From: Thermoplasmata archaeon
GTDB lineage: Archaea; Thermoplasmatota; Thermoplasmata; UBA184
Direction of reading: 5' to 3'
Length of the DNA: 27,460 nucleotides
Assembly (NCBI GenBank): GCA_027314845.1
Contig: DAHVAA010000004.1
Span: forward strand, 1 to 27,460
Part shown: piece after piece, positions 7,139-16,081 of the stretch
Numbering within the stretch: position 1 is the first letter of the stretch
Layout: each line of letters opens with the position of its first letter
The notes under the pieces: model-generated
The model's input: the letters and a program-made list of their open reading frames with translations, nothing else
Told to the model about the DNA's origin: nothing
Databases searched by the model: none
Made by a program: the position numbers and the translations under genes

Positions 7139-8599
7139 ATGAAACCGCTCGTGGAAGAGGTCGGCCGCATCTTCGGCGACGTCGGGTTGGGTCAGTTCCA
7201 ACTCAACCTCGCCCGACCGGTCGAGCGGGGCGACTACCTCGCGGTCGAGGACGAGCTGCACGGCAAGGTCCTCTGCCAGCTCGACGACCTCCGGCGGAAG
7301 AGCGACTTCGACCTCGAGCGGGCCGGGGCCGCAGCGACCGCCGTGGAGACCCCGATCCACGAGAATCTGCTCGGCATCGCACGGATCATCGGCTACCGGG
7401 ACGGCCAGGGGCTCGTGAAGCTCCCCACCATTCCATTCCGGCCCGGGGCCCATGTCTATCGGGCCGAGGAGCCGCTCATCGCCGAGGTCCTGGGCCTAAA
7501 ACACCGCGCGAACAGCGGCGCGTATGTCGGACTCCTGCGCAATCACGCACTCAAGGTCGAGCTCGACATCAACCAGCTCGTCCAGCGACACGTGAGCGTC
7601 CTCGCCAAGACCGGCGGGGGGAAGAGCTACCTCCTCGGGGTCCTGATCGAAGAGCTCCTCCGGCACAAGGTCACCTGCGTGATCATCGACCCTCACGGCG
7701 AGTATGGCTCGCTCCGGTTCCCCGCCGAGAAGAACGGCGTGCATGCCCGCTTCAACGTGGAGTCCCAGGGATTTGGTCGGCAGGTCCAGGAGTACTCGCC
7801 GGATGCGACGCTCAACCCGAGCGCGAAGCCGCTTACCTTCTCGTTGCGCCACATTGACCCGCGCGACCTCCTGGTCTTCATGGGACTGACGAACGTCAAG
7901 ACCTTTCTCGCGCCGCTCAAGCAGCTGATCGAGCGGGTCGGCAGCGCGAACCCGGACTACACGGTACGGGACCTCGTCCGTGCGGCCGAGGCCGGAGAGG
8001 GGATCGTCGCGGAGACGCTCCACGAACGGCTCGAGTACGTCGAGCAGACGAAGTTGCTCGGCCCCGTGGGGACGAGCCTCAATGACCTCGTGAAGAAGGG
8101 CGAAGCGACCCTCATCAACCTCCGCGGGGTCGCCCCGGACGTCCAGGAGCTCGTCGTGGCCCGGATCGCCCTGACGCTCTTCGAGAACCGCAAGAAGGAC
8201 AAGATCCCCCCGTTGTTCCTCGTCATCGAGGAGGCGCACAACTTCGCGCCCCAGCAAGGGACCGCGACGTGCTCGCGGGTCCTCAAGAACATCGCGAGCG
8301 AGGGCCGAAAGTTCGGCCTGGGCCTCTGCGTGGTCACGCAGCGGGCGGCGCGGATCGACAAGAGCGTGCTGTCCCAGTGCAACACCCAACTCATCCTTCA
8401 GGTCACGAACCCGCTCGACCTGAAGGCGATCGCCCAGTCGATCGAGGGGCTCACCTCGGGGATGACCGAAATGATCCAATCGCTCCCTGTCGGGGTCGCC
8501 TTGATCACGGGCGGAGGCTACCACACTCCGCTGTTCTGCGAGGTCCGTCCCCGCGCGACCCGCCACGGCGGGGAGAGCGTGCAGATCGTCGCGGCGTGA
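7139..8599 (+). CDS. herA: HerA-like DNA-translocating ATPase
   Basis: A 486-residue protein with an N-terminal HAS-barrel-like beta region (RPVERGDYLAVED) and a FtsK/HerA-type ATPase core. Walker A is AKTGGGKSY (about 157-166) and Walker B is FLVIEEAHNF (about 360-370) with adjacent acidic residues. These are followed by CVVTQRAARIDKSVLSQCNTQ, typical of HerA hexamers. HerA normally pumps DNA with the NurA nuclease and acts with Mre11-Rad50 in end resection; none of those genes is next to it here. ATG 7139 is used; GTG 7151 is possible, as an AT-rich TAATAT lies at 7121-7126. The next gene, a methyltransferase, follows after 16 bases. Confidence 0.88.
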   Translation: MKPLVEEVGRIFGDVGLGQFQLNLARPVERGDYLAVEDELHGKVLCQLDDLRRKSDFDLERAGAAATAVETPIHENLLGIARIIGYRDGQGLVKLPTIPFRPGAHVYRAEEPLIAEVLGLKHRANSGAYVGLLRNHALKVELDINQLVQRHVSVLAKTGGGKSYLLGVLIEELLRHKVTCVIIDPHGEYGSLRFPAEKNGVHARFNVESQGFGRQVQEYSPDATLNPSAKPLTFSLRHIDPRDLLVFMGLTNVKTFLAPLKQLIERVGSANPDYTVRDLVRAAEAGEGIVAETLHERLEYVEQTKLLGPVGTSLNDLVKKGEATLINLRGVAPDVQELVVARIALTLFENRKKDKIPPLFLVIEEAHNFAPQQGTATCSRVLKNIASEGRKFGLGLCVVTQRAARIDKSVLSQCNTQLILQVTNPLDLKAIAQSIEGLTSGMTEMIQSLPVGVALITGGGYHTPLFCEVRPRATRHGGESVQIVAA

Positions 8600-8615
8600 G
8601 CCGGCGCAAAGAGCC

Positions 8616-9482
8616 ATGGCGAGCCGCCGCTCCCTCCGGGCCGTGCCCCGGATCACGCTCGCGCCGAAAACCGTGCGACGGAAAGTGTTCGGACGAGATC
8701 CGGCCACGTATGACCGGGTTCGCCCCGGCTACCCGGATCGCATCTACGAGATCCTCGAGACGCGATGCGGCCTCCGACCCGGGGCTGCGACCTTCGAGAT
8801 CGGCCCGGGGACCGGGATCGCTACGCGCGAGCTCCTGCGTCGCGGAGCCGGACCACTGACCCTGATCGAGCCGGACCGCCGGATGGCTCGCTACCTCCAG
8901 TCGTCCCTCGGGCGGGCCGGGCGGGTCGCCAAGGTCCAGGTAGCCGCCTTCGAGCGGGCCGTGCTCCCGGAGAACGCGTTCGACCTCGGTGTGGCCGCCA
9001 CCAGCTTTCACTGGCTGCCGGAGCGACGCGCCCTGCGCAAGGTGGCCAGGTCCCTCCGCCCCGGGGGATGGTGGGCCGCATGGAGCAATCACACGGGCGG
9101 CCCGTCGAGGGCGAGCCCGTTCCTGCGGGCGATCCAGCCCCTCTACCGACGGCTCTTCCCCCGGGGCCGGCCACCGACCCGGGCCCGGGCGCGAGCCTAT
9201 CACCGCGCCCGCCTGCACGCGCTCCGCTCAGTCCCGCGGTTCGAACACATCGCCTCCGAGGAAGTGTCTTGGTCCCTCCTGCTAGGGACCGAACGTCTCG
9301 TGGAGCTCTGGGGAACGTTCTCCGAGATCGCCACCCTCCCTCCCCGACCCCGCCGGGAGTTCCTCGACGGCCTCCGACGCATCGCCGACGAGCAGTTCCA
9401 CGGCCGAGTGCGGGTCCCGATGACAACGCGGGTGTACACCGCGCGGAGGGCCGGAGGAGAGAGGAGTCGCGGGAGGGGCTAG
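8616..9482 (+). CDS. SAM-dependent class I methyltransferase
   Basis: A 288-residue protein. The lead-in TYDRVRPGYP (31-40) is typical of the Methyltransf_11/25-type small-molecule methyltransferases. Motif I is FEIGPGTG (60-67), motif II has IEPDRRM, motif IV is DLGVAATSFHWL and the post-motif is SLRPGGWWA. The C-terminal half is Arg-rich and does not suggest a substrate. It follows herA by 16 bases and probably shares its mRNA. Its stop overlaps the stop of the convergent aminopeptidase gene: the CTAG at 9479-9482 supplies TAG to both strands. Confidence 0.88.
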   Translation: MASRRSLRAVPRITLAPKTVRRKVFGRDPATYDRVRPGYPDRIYEILETRCGLRPGAATFEIGPGTGIATRELLRRGAGPLTLIEPDRRMARYLQSSLGRAGRVAKVQVAAFERAVLPENAFDLGVAATSFHWLPERRALRKVARSLRPGGWWAAWSNHTGGPSRASPFLRAIQPLYRRLFPRGRPPTRARARAYHRARLHALRSVPRFEHIASEEVSWSLLLGTERLVELWGTFSEIATLPPRPRREFLDGLRRIADEQFHGRVRVPMTTRVYTARRAGGERSRGRG

Positions 9483-11005
9483 GCGCGCGATGCATCCTGG
9501 AGATAACGGGTGACGAGCCGGACCCCGAACGCCGTCATCCCGAGATTCTGGTACGACGGCTGGTACTTGTAGGTCGTGAGCGAGGTGTACGCCGGACCGG
9601 CGATATCGAGGTGCGCCCACGGCGTTCCTCCCACGAACGTCTCGAGGAACGCAGCGGCGGTCAGCATGCCCGCGGGCGGGATCTCCGTGGAGTTGCGCAC
9701 GTCGCCGAGATCGCTCTTGACGAGCTCGCGGTGATAGTCGGTGAGCGGCATTCTCCACACGGGTTCGCCGGTCGCCGCGGACGCGGCGAGCAGTCCTTGC
9801 GCGAGCCGGTCGTCCGTCGAGACCAGGCCGGCGGTATCGTCGCCGAGCGCGACGACCTCGGCGCCGGTAAGCGTGGCGAGGTCGATGACCTCGTCCGGCT
9901 TGTACTGCTGGACGGCGTACGCCAACCCGTCCGAGAGCACGACCCGGCCTTCGGCGTCGGTGTTGAGGACCTCGATCGTCTTGCCGCTGTAGGTCTTGAC
10001 GACGTCCCCCGGTCGGTAGGCCGAGCCCCCGGGCAGGTTCTCCGCGGCACAGAGGACCCCGATGACGCGGGGAGGGACCTTGAGCGTCGCCGCCGCGCGT
10101 AGGATCCCGAGGACGGCGACCGCCCCGGACTTATCGAACTTCATCTGCGCCATGCTCGCGGCCGGCTTGAGGGAGAGGCCGCCGGAGTCGAACGTGATCC
10201 CTTTCCCGACCACCGCGACCGTCTTGCCGCGCTTCGACCCACCGGGGTACTCGAGGACGATCATGCGGGGAGGGTGGACCGAGCCGCCTCCGACCGCGAG
10301 CAGGCCGCCGCAGTGCATCTCGGCGAGCTTCTTCTCGTCGAAGACCGTGACCTTGAGGCCGAGCTCTTTGCCCAGGGTCCGGGCCTCTTCGGCAAGCCGC
10401 TCGGGGGTCGCGGTGTCGGCCGGAAGGTTCCCGATATCCCGGGTCCAGACGACGGAGTCGTCAAGTTCGCTCTGCTCCGCGACCGCCCTCTTGAGCGCCG
10501 CCTCTTCGCGGGCGAACTCCTCCCCGAGGTGGATCGTCGCTTCTTCGACGTTCCCCTCGGTCTTCGTCTTGTACTTCACGAACTCGTACGCCCCGAGCGT
10601 CGCGCCGTCCACGATCGCCCGGACGGCCGACTCGCTGGTCGTCGGCTCGACCGCAAAGGACGGAAGGCGGAAGGCGAGCGTGCGGACGCCCTTACCCCGG
10701 AAACCACGGACGATCGAGGCCGCCGCGCGGCGCACGGTCTCCGCGCTGTACTTCGCGCGCGGGCCGACCCCGATCACGACGAGCCGACCCCGCCCGTCCG
10801 GACGGTGGAAGACCGTGAACTCCTTCGGCTTGCCCCGGATCTCCTTCTTTTCCCCCGCGCGGCGCACGAGACCTTACGTCGCTTCGTCCTCTCGGGCGAG
10901 GGCGTGTGGGAACGACTCGTCCTTCTCGGACCGCTCAAAGACGACGGACGCGATCGCGTCCGCCCCGGCGGTCAGACCGTCACGACGGTCGACCTGGACC
11001 TTCAT
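9479..11005 (-). pseudogene. pepA: M17 leucyl aminopeptidase interrupted by an in-frame TAA
   Basis: The frame from ATG 11005 reads MKVQVDRRDGLTAGADAIA, a normal start of the M17 N-terminal domain, for 43 codons and meets TAA at 10874-10876. The same frame then continues without another stop to 9479. After the stop it reads GLVRRAGEKKEIRGKPKEF, the expected next segment, so one base change explains the break. A GTG at 10867, six bases after the stop, could restart translation and yield 462 residues. The catalytic half is intact: GKGITFDSGGLSLKP with Lys and Asp metal ligands, and the family signature NTDAEGRVVLSDG. The enzyme removes N-terminal residues from peptides in the cytosol, as a hexamer. 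It follows sepF by 13 bases. It may be a true nonsense mutation, a sequence error, or a gene expressed by reinitiation or readthrough. Confidence 0.8.
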
Positions 11006-11018
11006 GGGTCCACTCGAC

Positions 11019-11399
11019 CTAGAAAGACGGTCGGATCTTCTGGCGGTCGATGCGGATGCCGGCCGGGGTGATCGCGAGTAGGTTCTTGGCGATCCCGGCC
11101 ACGTCGCCACCGGTGTCCTTCGCGACGTTCTTCAAATCGACGCTCATCCGCTTCACGGCCATCTGGTCGTTCGCGATCGATGTATAATCGAGCAGCACGA
11201 TGTCGCCCTGGTAGGCGAGCTTGGTGACCTGGTGGAGGTCCTCGAACCGGAGGATCTCGGCGAGACGAACGGTGCCGCGGGAGCCCGCGAGCGCGCCGGC
11301 CTCGTCCTCGAACTGCATCGCGCCGAGGTCGAGGAACGAGCCCTCTTCCAACGTGTCCGACCCGTGGTGTCGCCGAAGGATTCCGCTTTTCTTCATCAT
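11019..11399 (-). CDS. sepF: Cell division protein SepF (archaeal type)
   Basis: A 126-residue protein. The N-terminus MMKKSGILRRHHG is short and basic and could contact the membrane. The C-terminal 75 residues form the SepF/DUF552 domain: VTKLAYQGDIVLLDYTSI, then KRMSVDLKNVAKDTGGDVAGI and ITPAGIRIDRQKI. In archaea SepF anchors FtsZ to the membrane and organises the division ring. A TATA-like box lies 43-50 bases upstream. ATG 11399 is used; the next codon is also ATG. The broken aminopeptidase gene follows after 13 bases and appears to share this promoter. Confidence 0.93.
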   Translation of the reverse strand: MMKKSGILRRHHGSDTLEEGSFLDLGAMQFEDEAGALAGSRGTVRLAEILRFEDLHQVTKLAYQGDIVLLDYTSIANDQMAVKRMSVDLKNVAKDTGGDVAGIAKNLLAITPAGIRIDRQKIRPSF

Positions 11400-11441
11400 G
11401 GAGACGCGCCCCGCTTCCGAGCGCCTCGACCGATAGGTCGC

Positions 11442-11449
11442 TTATTAAG
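11442..11449 (-). promoter_or_regulatory. TATA box of sepF
   Basis: CTTAATAA on the minus strand, 43-50 bases before ATG 11399, in the 68-base gap after nmd3. It predicts a leader of about 15-20 bases. Confidence 0.55.
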
Positions 11450-11467
11450 CATATTGTTGCACGTGAC

Positions 11468-12235
11468 CTAGCCGGAGTCGGGCGCCGACCGGTCGACCGC
11501 GATGTCGGGTCGGGGGAACCGGAGGCAGAAGGTGACCCGGTAGACCTCTTGGCCGTTCTTTCGGCCGAACAGGCTCGCCGACTCCTTGACCGGGACCCCG
11601 TACCGCTGCTTCGCGAGCTTCGCGATCGACCGGGCCGGCAGGGTCTCTGTGAAGTAGCAGTCCCACCCCTCGGGGAGCTCCTCGCGCCAGGAGAGCGCTC
11701 TCCGCCAGTCCGGGCGAGCTTCCCGGACGAGCTCGGCCCAGATCCGGTCGAGCCGGGCGCGGAGGACGGGGGCCTTCTCGCGCCGCTCGTCCGCACCCCC
11801 GCGAAGCTGGATGATCGCGGTGTAGTACCGCCCACTCTTGCGGCTGCAGTCGGGGCAGCTGCGGGAGACGACCTGGACCGTCATGGGGACCTCGACATCG
11901 CGAGGGACCCCTCGGAAGACCACGTGAAGGCGGCCAACGAGCTCCCGCTGGTTCGCCGACGCGGCGACCTCCTCCCAGCTGGTGCGTCGGACGCCGACCT
12001 CGGGATGTACCTTGAGGAACGGCGCCAGGTCCTCCGCGGTCAAAAGGCGGCTCGACCCCGGACGCTCCCAGTGTCCCCGCCCCTCGCGCGCGCCGCAGTG
12101 CGGGCAGACGGTCACCGACCCCTGGCGCCGTGCCGAGACCAGCACCGTTCGGTCCGCCGCGCACGGGGCGCAGACGCCGTCCACCAGCGGTCGGTCGGTC
12201 GACCCGCAGACGACGCAGAACTCCTTCGGTTCCAT
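11468..12235 (-). CDS. nmd3: NMD3-family ribosome biogenesis protein
   Basis: A 255-residue archaeal NMD3 homologue. The N-terminus has paired zinc-binding motifs: C7-x2-C10 and C22-x2-C25, then C44-x2-C47 and C127-x2-C130. The rest follows the NMD3 core with VPMTVQVVSRSCPDCSR, GRYYTAIIQLRG, WDCYFTETLPARSI and YRVTFCLRFP. Eukaryotic NMD3 is the export adaptor of the large ribosomal subunit; archaea lack a nucleus, so a role in large-subunit maturation is assumed. The gene lies 21 bases after DUF424 and is probably expressed from the promoter ahead of it. Confidence 0.92.
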   Translation of the reverse strand: MEPKEFCVVCGSTDRPLVDGVCAPCAADRTVLVSARRQGSVTVCPHCGAREGRGHWERPGSSRLLTAEDLAPFLKVHPEVGVRRTSWEEVAASANQRELVGRLHVVFRGVPRDVEVPMTVQVVSRSCPDCSRKSGRYYTAIIQLRGGADERREKAPVLRARLDRIWAELVREARPDWRRALSWREELPEGWDCYFTETLPARSIAKLAKQRYGVPVKESASLFGRKNGQEVYRVTFCLRFPRPDIAVDRSAPDSG

Positions 12236-12256
12236 GCCTCCCTTCCGTGCGCGGGG

Positions 12257-12574
12257 CTACCCGACCATCGCGAAGATCTCGGCGTGGGGGACCCCACCGA
12301 GCGTCCCGGCAGCCCCGGGAGCGATGAATCCGCCTTCCTCCGCGAGCTTGATGACCCGTTCCCCGAGGAGGTTCGCGATCGTTGCCCGCTCGAGAGCCCA
12401 GAGGACCTCCTCCGAGGAGACCTGACGTTCTCCGTAGAACTGCGAAGTGATTCGGACGGTGCGCCCCGCATCCCCCACGGGCAGGTCCCGGCCGACGAGC
12501 TCGGCGTCGCAGGCGGCGACCACGAACTCCGTGCGGACCTTGTGGACCCGCATCACGAACCCGGACTCGGTCAC
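12257..12574 (-). CDS. DUF424 family protein
   Basis: A 105-residue protein of the archaeal DUF424 (COG2412) family, recognised by FVVAACDAELVGRD, ITSQFYGERQVSSEEV, ATIANLLGERVIKLA and GGVPHAEIFAMV. Function is unknown; in archaea it often lies with translation or replication genes, as here between mcm and nmd3. GTG 12574 is chosen because GGAGGG lies about 9 bases before it and a TATA-like box 36-41 bases before it. ATG 12553, seven codons later, is the alternative. The frame stays open far upstream through mcm, but that part is antisense noise. Confidence 0.87.
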   Translation of the reverse strand: MTESGFVMRVHKVRTEFVVAACDAELVGRDLPVGDAGRTVRITSQFYGERQVSSEEVLWALERATIANLLGERVIKLAEEGGFIAPGAAGTLGGVPHAEIFAMVG

Positions 12575-12609
12575 GCCCAGCCCTCCTCTCGGGAAAGGCG
12601 ACGCGGAGG

Positions 12610-12615
12610 TTAAAT
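12610..12615 (-). promoter_or_regulatory. TATA box of the DUF424-nmd3 operon
   Basis: ATTTAA on the minus strand in the gap after mcm, 36-41 bases before GTG 12574. Confidence 0.6.
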
Positions 12616-12636
12616 CGCCTCCCGCCAGCGGGCGGC

Positions 12637-14757
12637 TCAGAACCGGACGAGCTGGAGCTGGTTGGGGCGGGCCTCGATGATCTCGCCCTGGTTGCGCAGC
12701 GACTGGAGGAGCGCTTCGGCCTTCGGTATCGGGATCCCGGCTTTCTCGGCCGCTTCGCGGAACTGCTCGATCGCGAAGAAGCCGCCGTGCTCCTCCTGGA
12801 GCTCGCGCATGATCCGCATCACGATGTCGAGCCGCTCCCGCTGGCTGTGGCTGACCCCCGACTGGGTCAGGTCGATGTCGAGCTTTCCTTCCTCCGTCAT
12901 CGACACACGCCGCAGGAACGACTCCACGATGTGGATCGCCCGCTGGGAATCCTGGACCTCGACCATGCCCGAGAGGCGGGCGCGGGCCGCGGCCTCGCTG
13001 AGCCGGACCAGGGCCTCGAGCTGGCGGGCCGTGATCGGGACCGGAGCGTTCGGCTCCTCTCCCGCCTTGCGGACGCGGACGTAGTAGTTCTCGAGCTCGT
13101 CCAGGGCCGCCTGGGAGAGGGACGGCTTGAGATTCTGGCGCGCGTAGGCGATGTACTTCTTGAGCAGGTCCGGCGAGAACGGGGCCGCCGCGGACCCCCC
13201 CGCGCCGACTTCGCCCCGAGTCTCGGCGCCGATATCGCGGTGGGAGGCGAGAATCCGGTTCGCGAGGCGGCGGTCGCGTTCCTGATCGGGCAAGTCCTTG
13301 ATCGAGAAGATCACATCGAACCGGGAGAGGAGCGTCGGGGGCAGGTCGAGCTGCTCGGCAATGGTCCGGTCGTTCGTGAACCGGCCCCACTTCGGGTTCG
13401 CCGCCGCGAGCACCGGGCACCGCGCGTTCAGGGTCGATGTGATGCCGGCCTTCGCGATGGAGACGCTCTGCTGCTCGAGCGCTTCGTGCATCGCCGACCG
13501 GTCCTCGGGGCTCATCTTGTCGAGCTCGTCGATGATCGCCATTCCCCCGTCCGCGAGCACGAGCATCCCCGCCTCGAGGACCCAGCGCCCTCCGGCAAAG
13601 TCGTCCTTTACGGCGGCCGCGGTCAGGCCTGCGGCGGTCGCCCCCTTGCCGCTCGTGTAGATCCCTCGCGGAGCCACGTCCGCGATGTAGCGGAGCAACT
13701 GGCTCTTCGCCGTGCCGGGGTCCCCGACGATCAGGATGTGGATGTCGCCGCGGACGCGCACGCCGTCCGAGTGCCGCTTCTCGACACCGCCGAACAGCTG
13801 GAGGGCGATCGCCTCCTTCTCCTCCTCCATGCCCTTGATCGTCGGAGCGAGGGAGAGGACGATCTTGTCGACGACCGTCGGGTCGCCCCGGAACCGCTCG
13901 ATCAGCGCGAGGTCCTCGGCGGAGATCTCGATGTCCTCGTACTCCCGCACCTTCGACTCATACGAGTTCCCGATGATCATCAGGTCGAACGTCGTGTTGC
14001 GGACGACCCCGCCGCGCGAGGCGCTCGCCCGCTGGAAGCTCTTCAGGACCCCATTGAGGACGATCCGGTTCCCCGGAAGGACCCGACCGGTGAGGTCCTC
14101 GGTCAGAAGGACGTTGAGCCCCTGCGGATGCGCGCCGTGGCGCAGCTGCTCCGGATGCTCCTGGATCTCGATCCGCTGCGCGTCGACGTAGGTCGACTCC
14201 TCCGCGACCAACCGGAAGCGGGTGCGACCTTGGGTCTTGCCACAGACGCCCTGAGATTCGGGGCATTCGAGGGGTTCGCGAAAGACGAGCGAGGCCTCGT
14301 CCTGGGGTTCGTGGAACTTCGTGCGGCACGCGACGCACTCGAACACGGCGTCCCGGATCTGGGGGCGCACTTCGCTCACGCGCCGGACGATCCCATCGAT
14401 CGCGACCAGCCGGTTGAGGTCCAGTTCCCGGATCGACCGGATCGACCGACGTGCGGTCCCGGGGAGCCCGACCACTCGGAGGCGAAGCCCTTCGGCCTCG
14501 GGCCCGGCGACGGGCAGGAGCTCCCGCATGGCGCGAAGGCCGGCGTCCAGCACCTCCTCCGGGCGCTCCAGGAGGACGTCGGCGAGCGCGGTGTCGGCGC
14601 CGTCGATCGCGGAGAAGCCGACCTCGAGCGACCGCTCCTCGGGATAGCGGTCGTGGAGCTGGAGGACCTTGGGGCGCAGCCCGGCCTCCTCGAGCACGGC
14701 CGCCCAGCGGCTCTGGAGCTCGGGCGGGGCGGGGAGGGTCCTCTTTACGGCGACCAT
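12637..14757 (-). CDS. mcm: Replicative DNA helicase MCM
   Basis: A 706-residue protein, the usual length for archaeal MCM, so no intein is present. Order: N-terminal A domain; zinc motif C141, C144, C165 and C172; OB-fold with the beta-hairpin region; AAA+ core with Walker A GDPGTAKS (345-352), Walker B LADGGMAIIDELDKM with D410-E411, sensor NPKWGRF and arginine finger in LLSRFD (about 479); C-terminal winged helix ending LQLVRF. As a hexamer it unwinds DNA at replication forks. ATG 14757 lies 13 bases after the aspS stop with GAGG upstream; longer starts would run into aspS. It is the third gene of pyrG-aspS-mcm. Confidence 0.96.
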   Translation of the reverse strand: MVAVKRTLPAPPELQSRWAAVLEEAGLRPKVLQLHDRYPEERSLEVGFSAIDGADTALADVLLERPEEVLDAGLRAMRELLPVAGPEAEGLRLRVVGLPGTARRSIRSIRELDLNRLVAIDGIVRRVSEVRPQIRDAVFECVACRTKFHEPQDEASLVFREPLECPESQGVCGKTQGRTRFRLVAEESTYVDAQRIEIQEHPEQLRHGAHPQGLNVLLTEDLTGRVLPGNRIVLNGVLKSFQRASASRGGVVRNTTFDLMIIGNSYESKVREYEDIEISAEDLALIERFRGDPTVVDKIVLSLAPTIKGMEEEKEAIALQLFGGVEKRHSDGVRVRGDIHILIVGDPGTAKSQLLRYIADVAPRGIYTSGKGATAAGLTAAAVKDDFAGGRWVLEAGMLVLADGGMAIIDELDKMSPEDRSAMHEALEQQSVSIAKAGITSTLNARCPVLAAANPKWGRFTNDRTIAEQLDLPPTLLSRFDVIFSIKDLPDQERDRRLANRILASHRDIGAETRGEVGAGGSAAAPFSPDLLKKYIAYARQNLKPSLSQAALDELENYYVRVRKAGEEPNAPVPITARQLEALVRLSEAAARARLSGMVEVQDSQRAIHIVESFLRRVSMTEEGKLDIDLTQSGVSHSQRERLDIVMRIMRELQEEHGGFFAIEQFREAAEKAGIPIPKAEALLQSLRNQGEIIEARPNQLQLVRF

Positions 14758-14770
14758 GCGACGCACTTCC

Positions 14771-16081
14771 TCACGGTTCGAGGCGATAGCGGTCGCGGGG
14801 GAAGAGACGGGCCTCCCGTATATTGGAGAGCCCCGCGAGCACCTGGACGAGACGGTCGATGCCGATCGCCCAACCACCGTGAGGCGGCATGCCGAATCGG
14901 AACGCCTCGAGGTATCCGGCGAAACCGGTCGGGTCGAGGCCGGCGCTCTGGAGGTTCTCGACCAGACGGTCGAGCCGATGCTCGCGGGGGCCCCCGCTCA
15001 TGATCTCGAGCCCCCGGTAGTCGAGGTCGAAGTAACCGGTGAGCCGCGGGTTCGCGTCCTGACGCTGCGCGTAGAACGTGTGCGCCTTCACCGCGGTCGG
15101 GAAGTCGATGAGAAAGTAGAACCCCGAGCCATATTCCCGCACCGCTCGCTCGCCGATCGCCTTCTCGTCCTCGGTCCCGAGGTCCTGCTCGGCCCCGGGG
15201 CGACCGAGCCACTCTTCGCACACGGAGAACGGGATGCGGGGGAACGGAATCGTCGGCTCGGGGATCCCTTCCGCGAGCGGGTTGCCTCGCTCCGCGAGGT
15301 CGCGGCGGACGAACGCGAGCGTGTCCACAATCAGCTCCTCGACGAGCGAGCGGAGGTCGTCGGCGCCGTCGATGTAGCCGACCTCGGCATCGAGGCTCGT
15401 GAACTCGGTCAGGTGGCGGACCGTGTCCGAGGGCTCCGCGCGGAACGCGGGAGCGATCTCGAAGACCCGCTCGAACCCGGCCCCGATGAGCATCTGCTTG
15501 TAGAGCTGGGGGCTCTGCGCGAGGTACGCCCGAGAGTCGAAGTAGTCGACCGGAAAGAGCGTCGCACCGCCTTCCGCACCCTGCCGGAGGATCTTCGGAG
15601 TCTCGACCTCGAAGAACCCGCGCTTTAGGAACGCCGCCCGGAACCCGGCGAGCAGGCTCGTTCGAAGTTCGAAGATCGCGCGGACCGCCGGCTTTCTCAA
15701 GTCCAGGACGCGGTGGTTGAGTCGCGTATCGAGCTCCGCTCCGACCTTGTCGACGATCCCGAGGGGGAGCGGCACCTCCGCCCGGGCGACGACCGAGACT
15801 CGGGAGGGGTGGAGCTCGACCCCGCGCTGGCTCTTCTCGGAGCGGCGGACCGTCCCCTCCACCTCGATCACCGACTCCCGAGGGAGGTTGGCGAAGAGGT
15901 CGAAGAGCGCCGGGTCCGCCGAGCCCTTCTTCAGCGTGACCTGCGTCGATCCGCGCACGTCGCGCACGATCGCGAACGCGACCCCGCCGAGCGCGCGGTA
16001 GTCTTCGAGATGGCCCGCGATCCGGACGACCTGGCCGTCCAGCTCCCGGAGCTCACGCGAGAGCCGACGGGGCGCCGACAG
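14771..16081 (-). CDS. aspS: Aspartyl-tRNA synthetase with probable CTG start
   Basis: A class II synthetase of about 436 residues. The N-terminal OB fold starts SRELRELDGQVVRIAGHLED. The catalytic core has motif 2 FERVFEIAPAFRAE and motif 3 GGWAIGIDRLVQVL, and the bacterial insertion domain is absent, as in archaeal AspRS. Length matches the archaeal enzyme only if it starts near 16081. No ATG, GTG or TTG exists in frame between TTG 16255 and the conserved OB fold. At 16081 a CTG lies 8 bases after a strong AGGAGG (16091-16096), so CTG is chosen. The start overlaps pyrG by 29 bases. The GHLED segment covers the position used to separate Asp-only from Asp/Asn-charging enzymes and does not clearly match either type. 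Confidence 0.93.
   Translation of the reverse strand: MSAPRRLSRELRELDGQVVRIAGHLEDYRALGGVAFAIVRDVRGSTQVTLKKGSADPALFDLFANLPRESVIEVEGTVRRSEKSQRGVELHPSRVSVVARAEVPLPLGIVDKVGAELDTRLNHRVLDLRKPAVRAIFELRTSLLAGFRAAFLKRGFFEVETPKILRQGAEGGATLFPVDYFDSRAYLAQSPQLYKQMLIGAGFERVFEIAPAFRAEPSDTVRHLTEFTSLDAEVGYIDGADDLRSLVEELIVDTLAFVRRDLAERGNPLAEGIPEPTIPFPRIPFSVCEEWLGRPGAEQDLGTEDEKAIGERAVREYGSGFYFLIDFPTAVKAHTFYAQRQDANPRLTGYFDLDYRGLEIMSGGPREHRLDRLVENLQSAGLDPTGFAGYLEAFRFGMPPHGGWAIGIDRLVQVLAGLSNIREARLFPRDRYRLEP

Noticed and set aside
10874..10876. Recoding of the aminopeptidase stop as pyrrolysine or selenocysteine
   Set aside because: The codon is TAA; pyrrolysine uses TAG and selenocysteine uses TGA.
8765..11081. 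Long plus-strand frames through the methyltransferase and opposite the aminopeptidase
   Set aside because: They conflict with the methyltransferase frame and with the M17 catalytic signatures on the minus strand, and show no motif of their own.
12637..14757. Possible intein in mcm
   Set aside because: Archaeal mcm is a common intein host, but the protein has normal length and unbroken Walker A, Walker B and arginine-finger regions.
12787..15003. A 738-codon open frame on the plus strand opposite mcm and the end of aspS
   Set aside because: It is antisense to two strongly recognised genes, has low-complexity D/E/R/L-rich composition and no family motif. Long antisense frames are expected at this G+C content.
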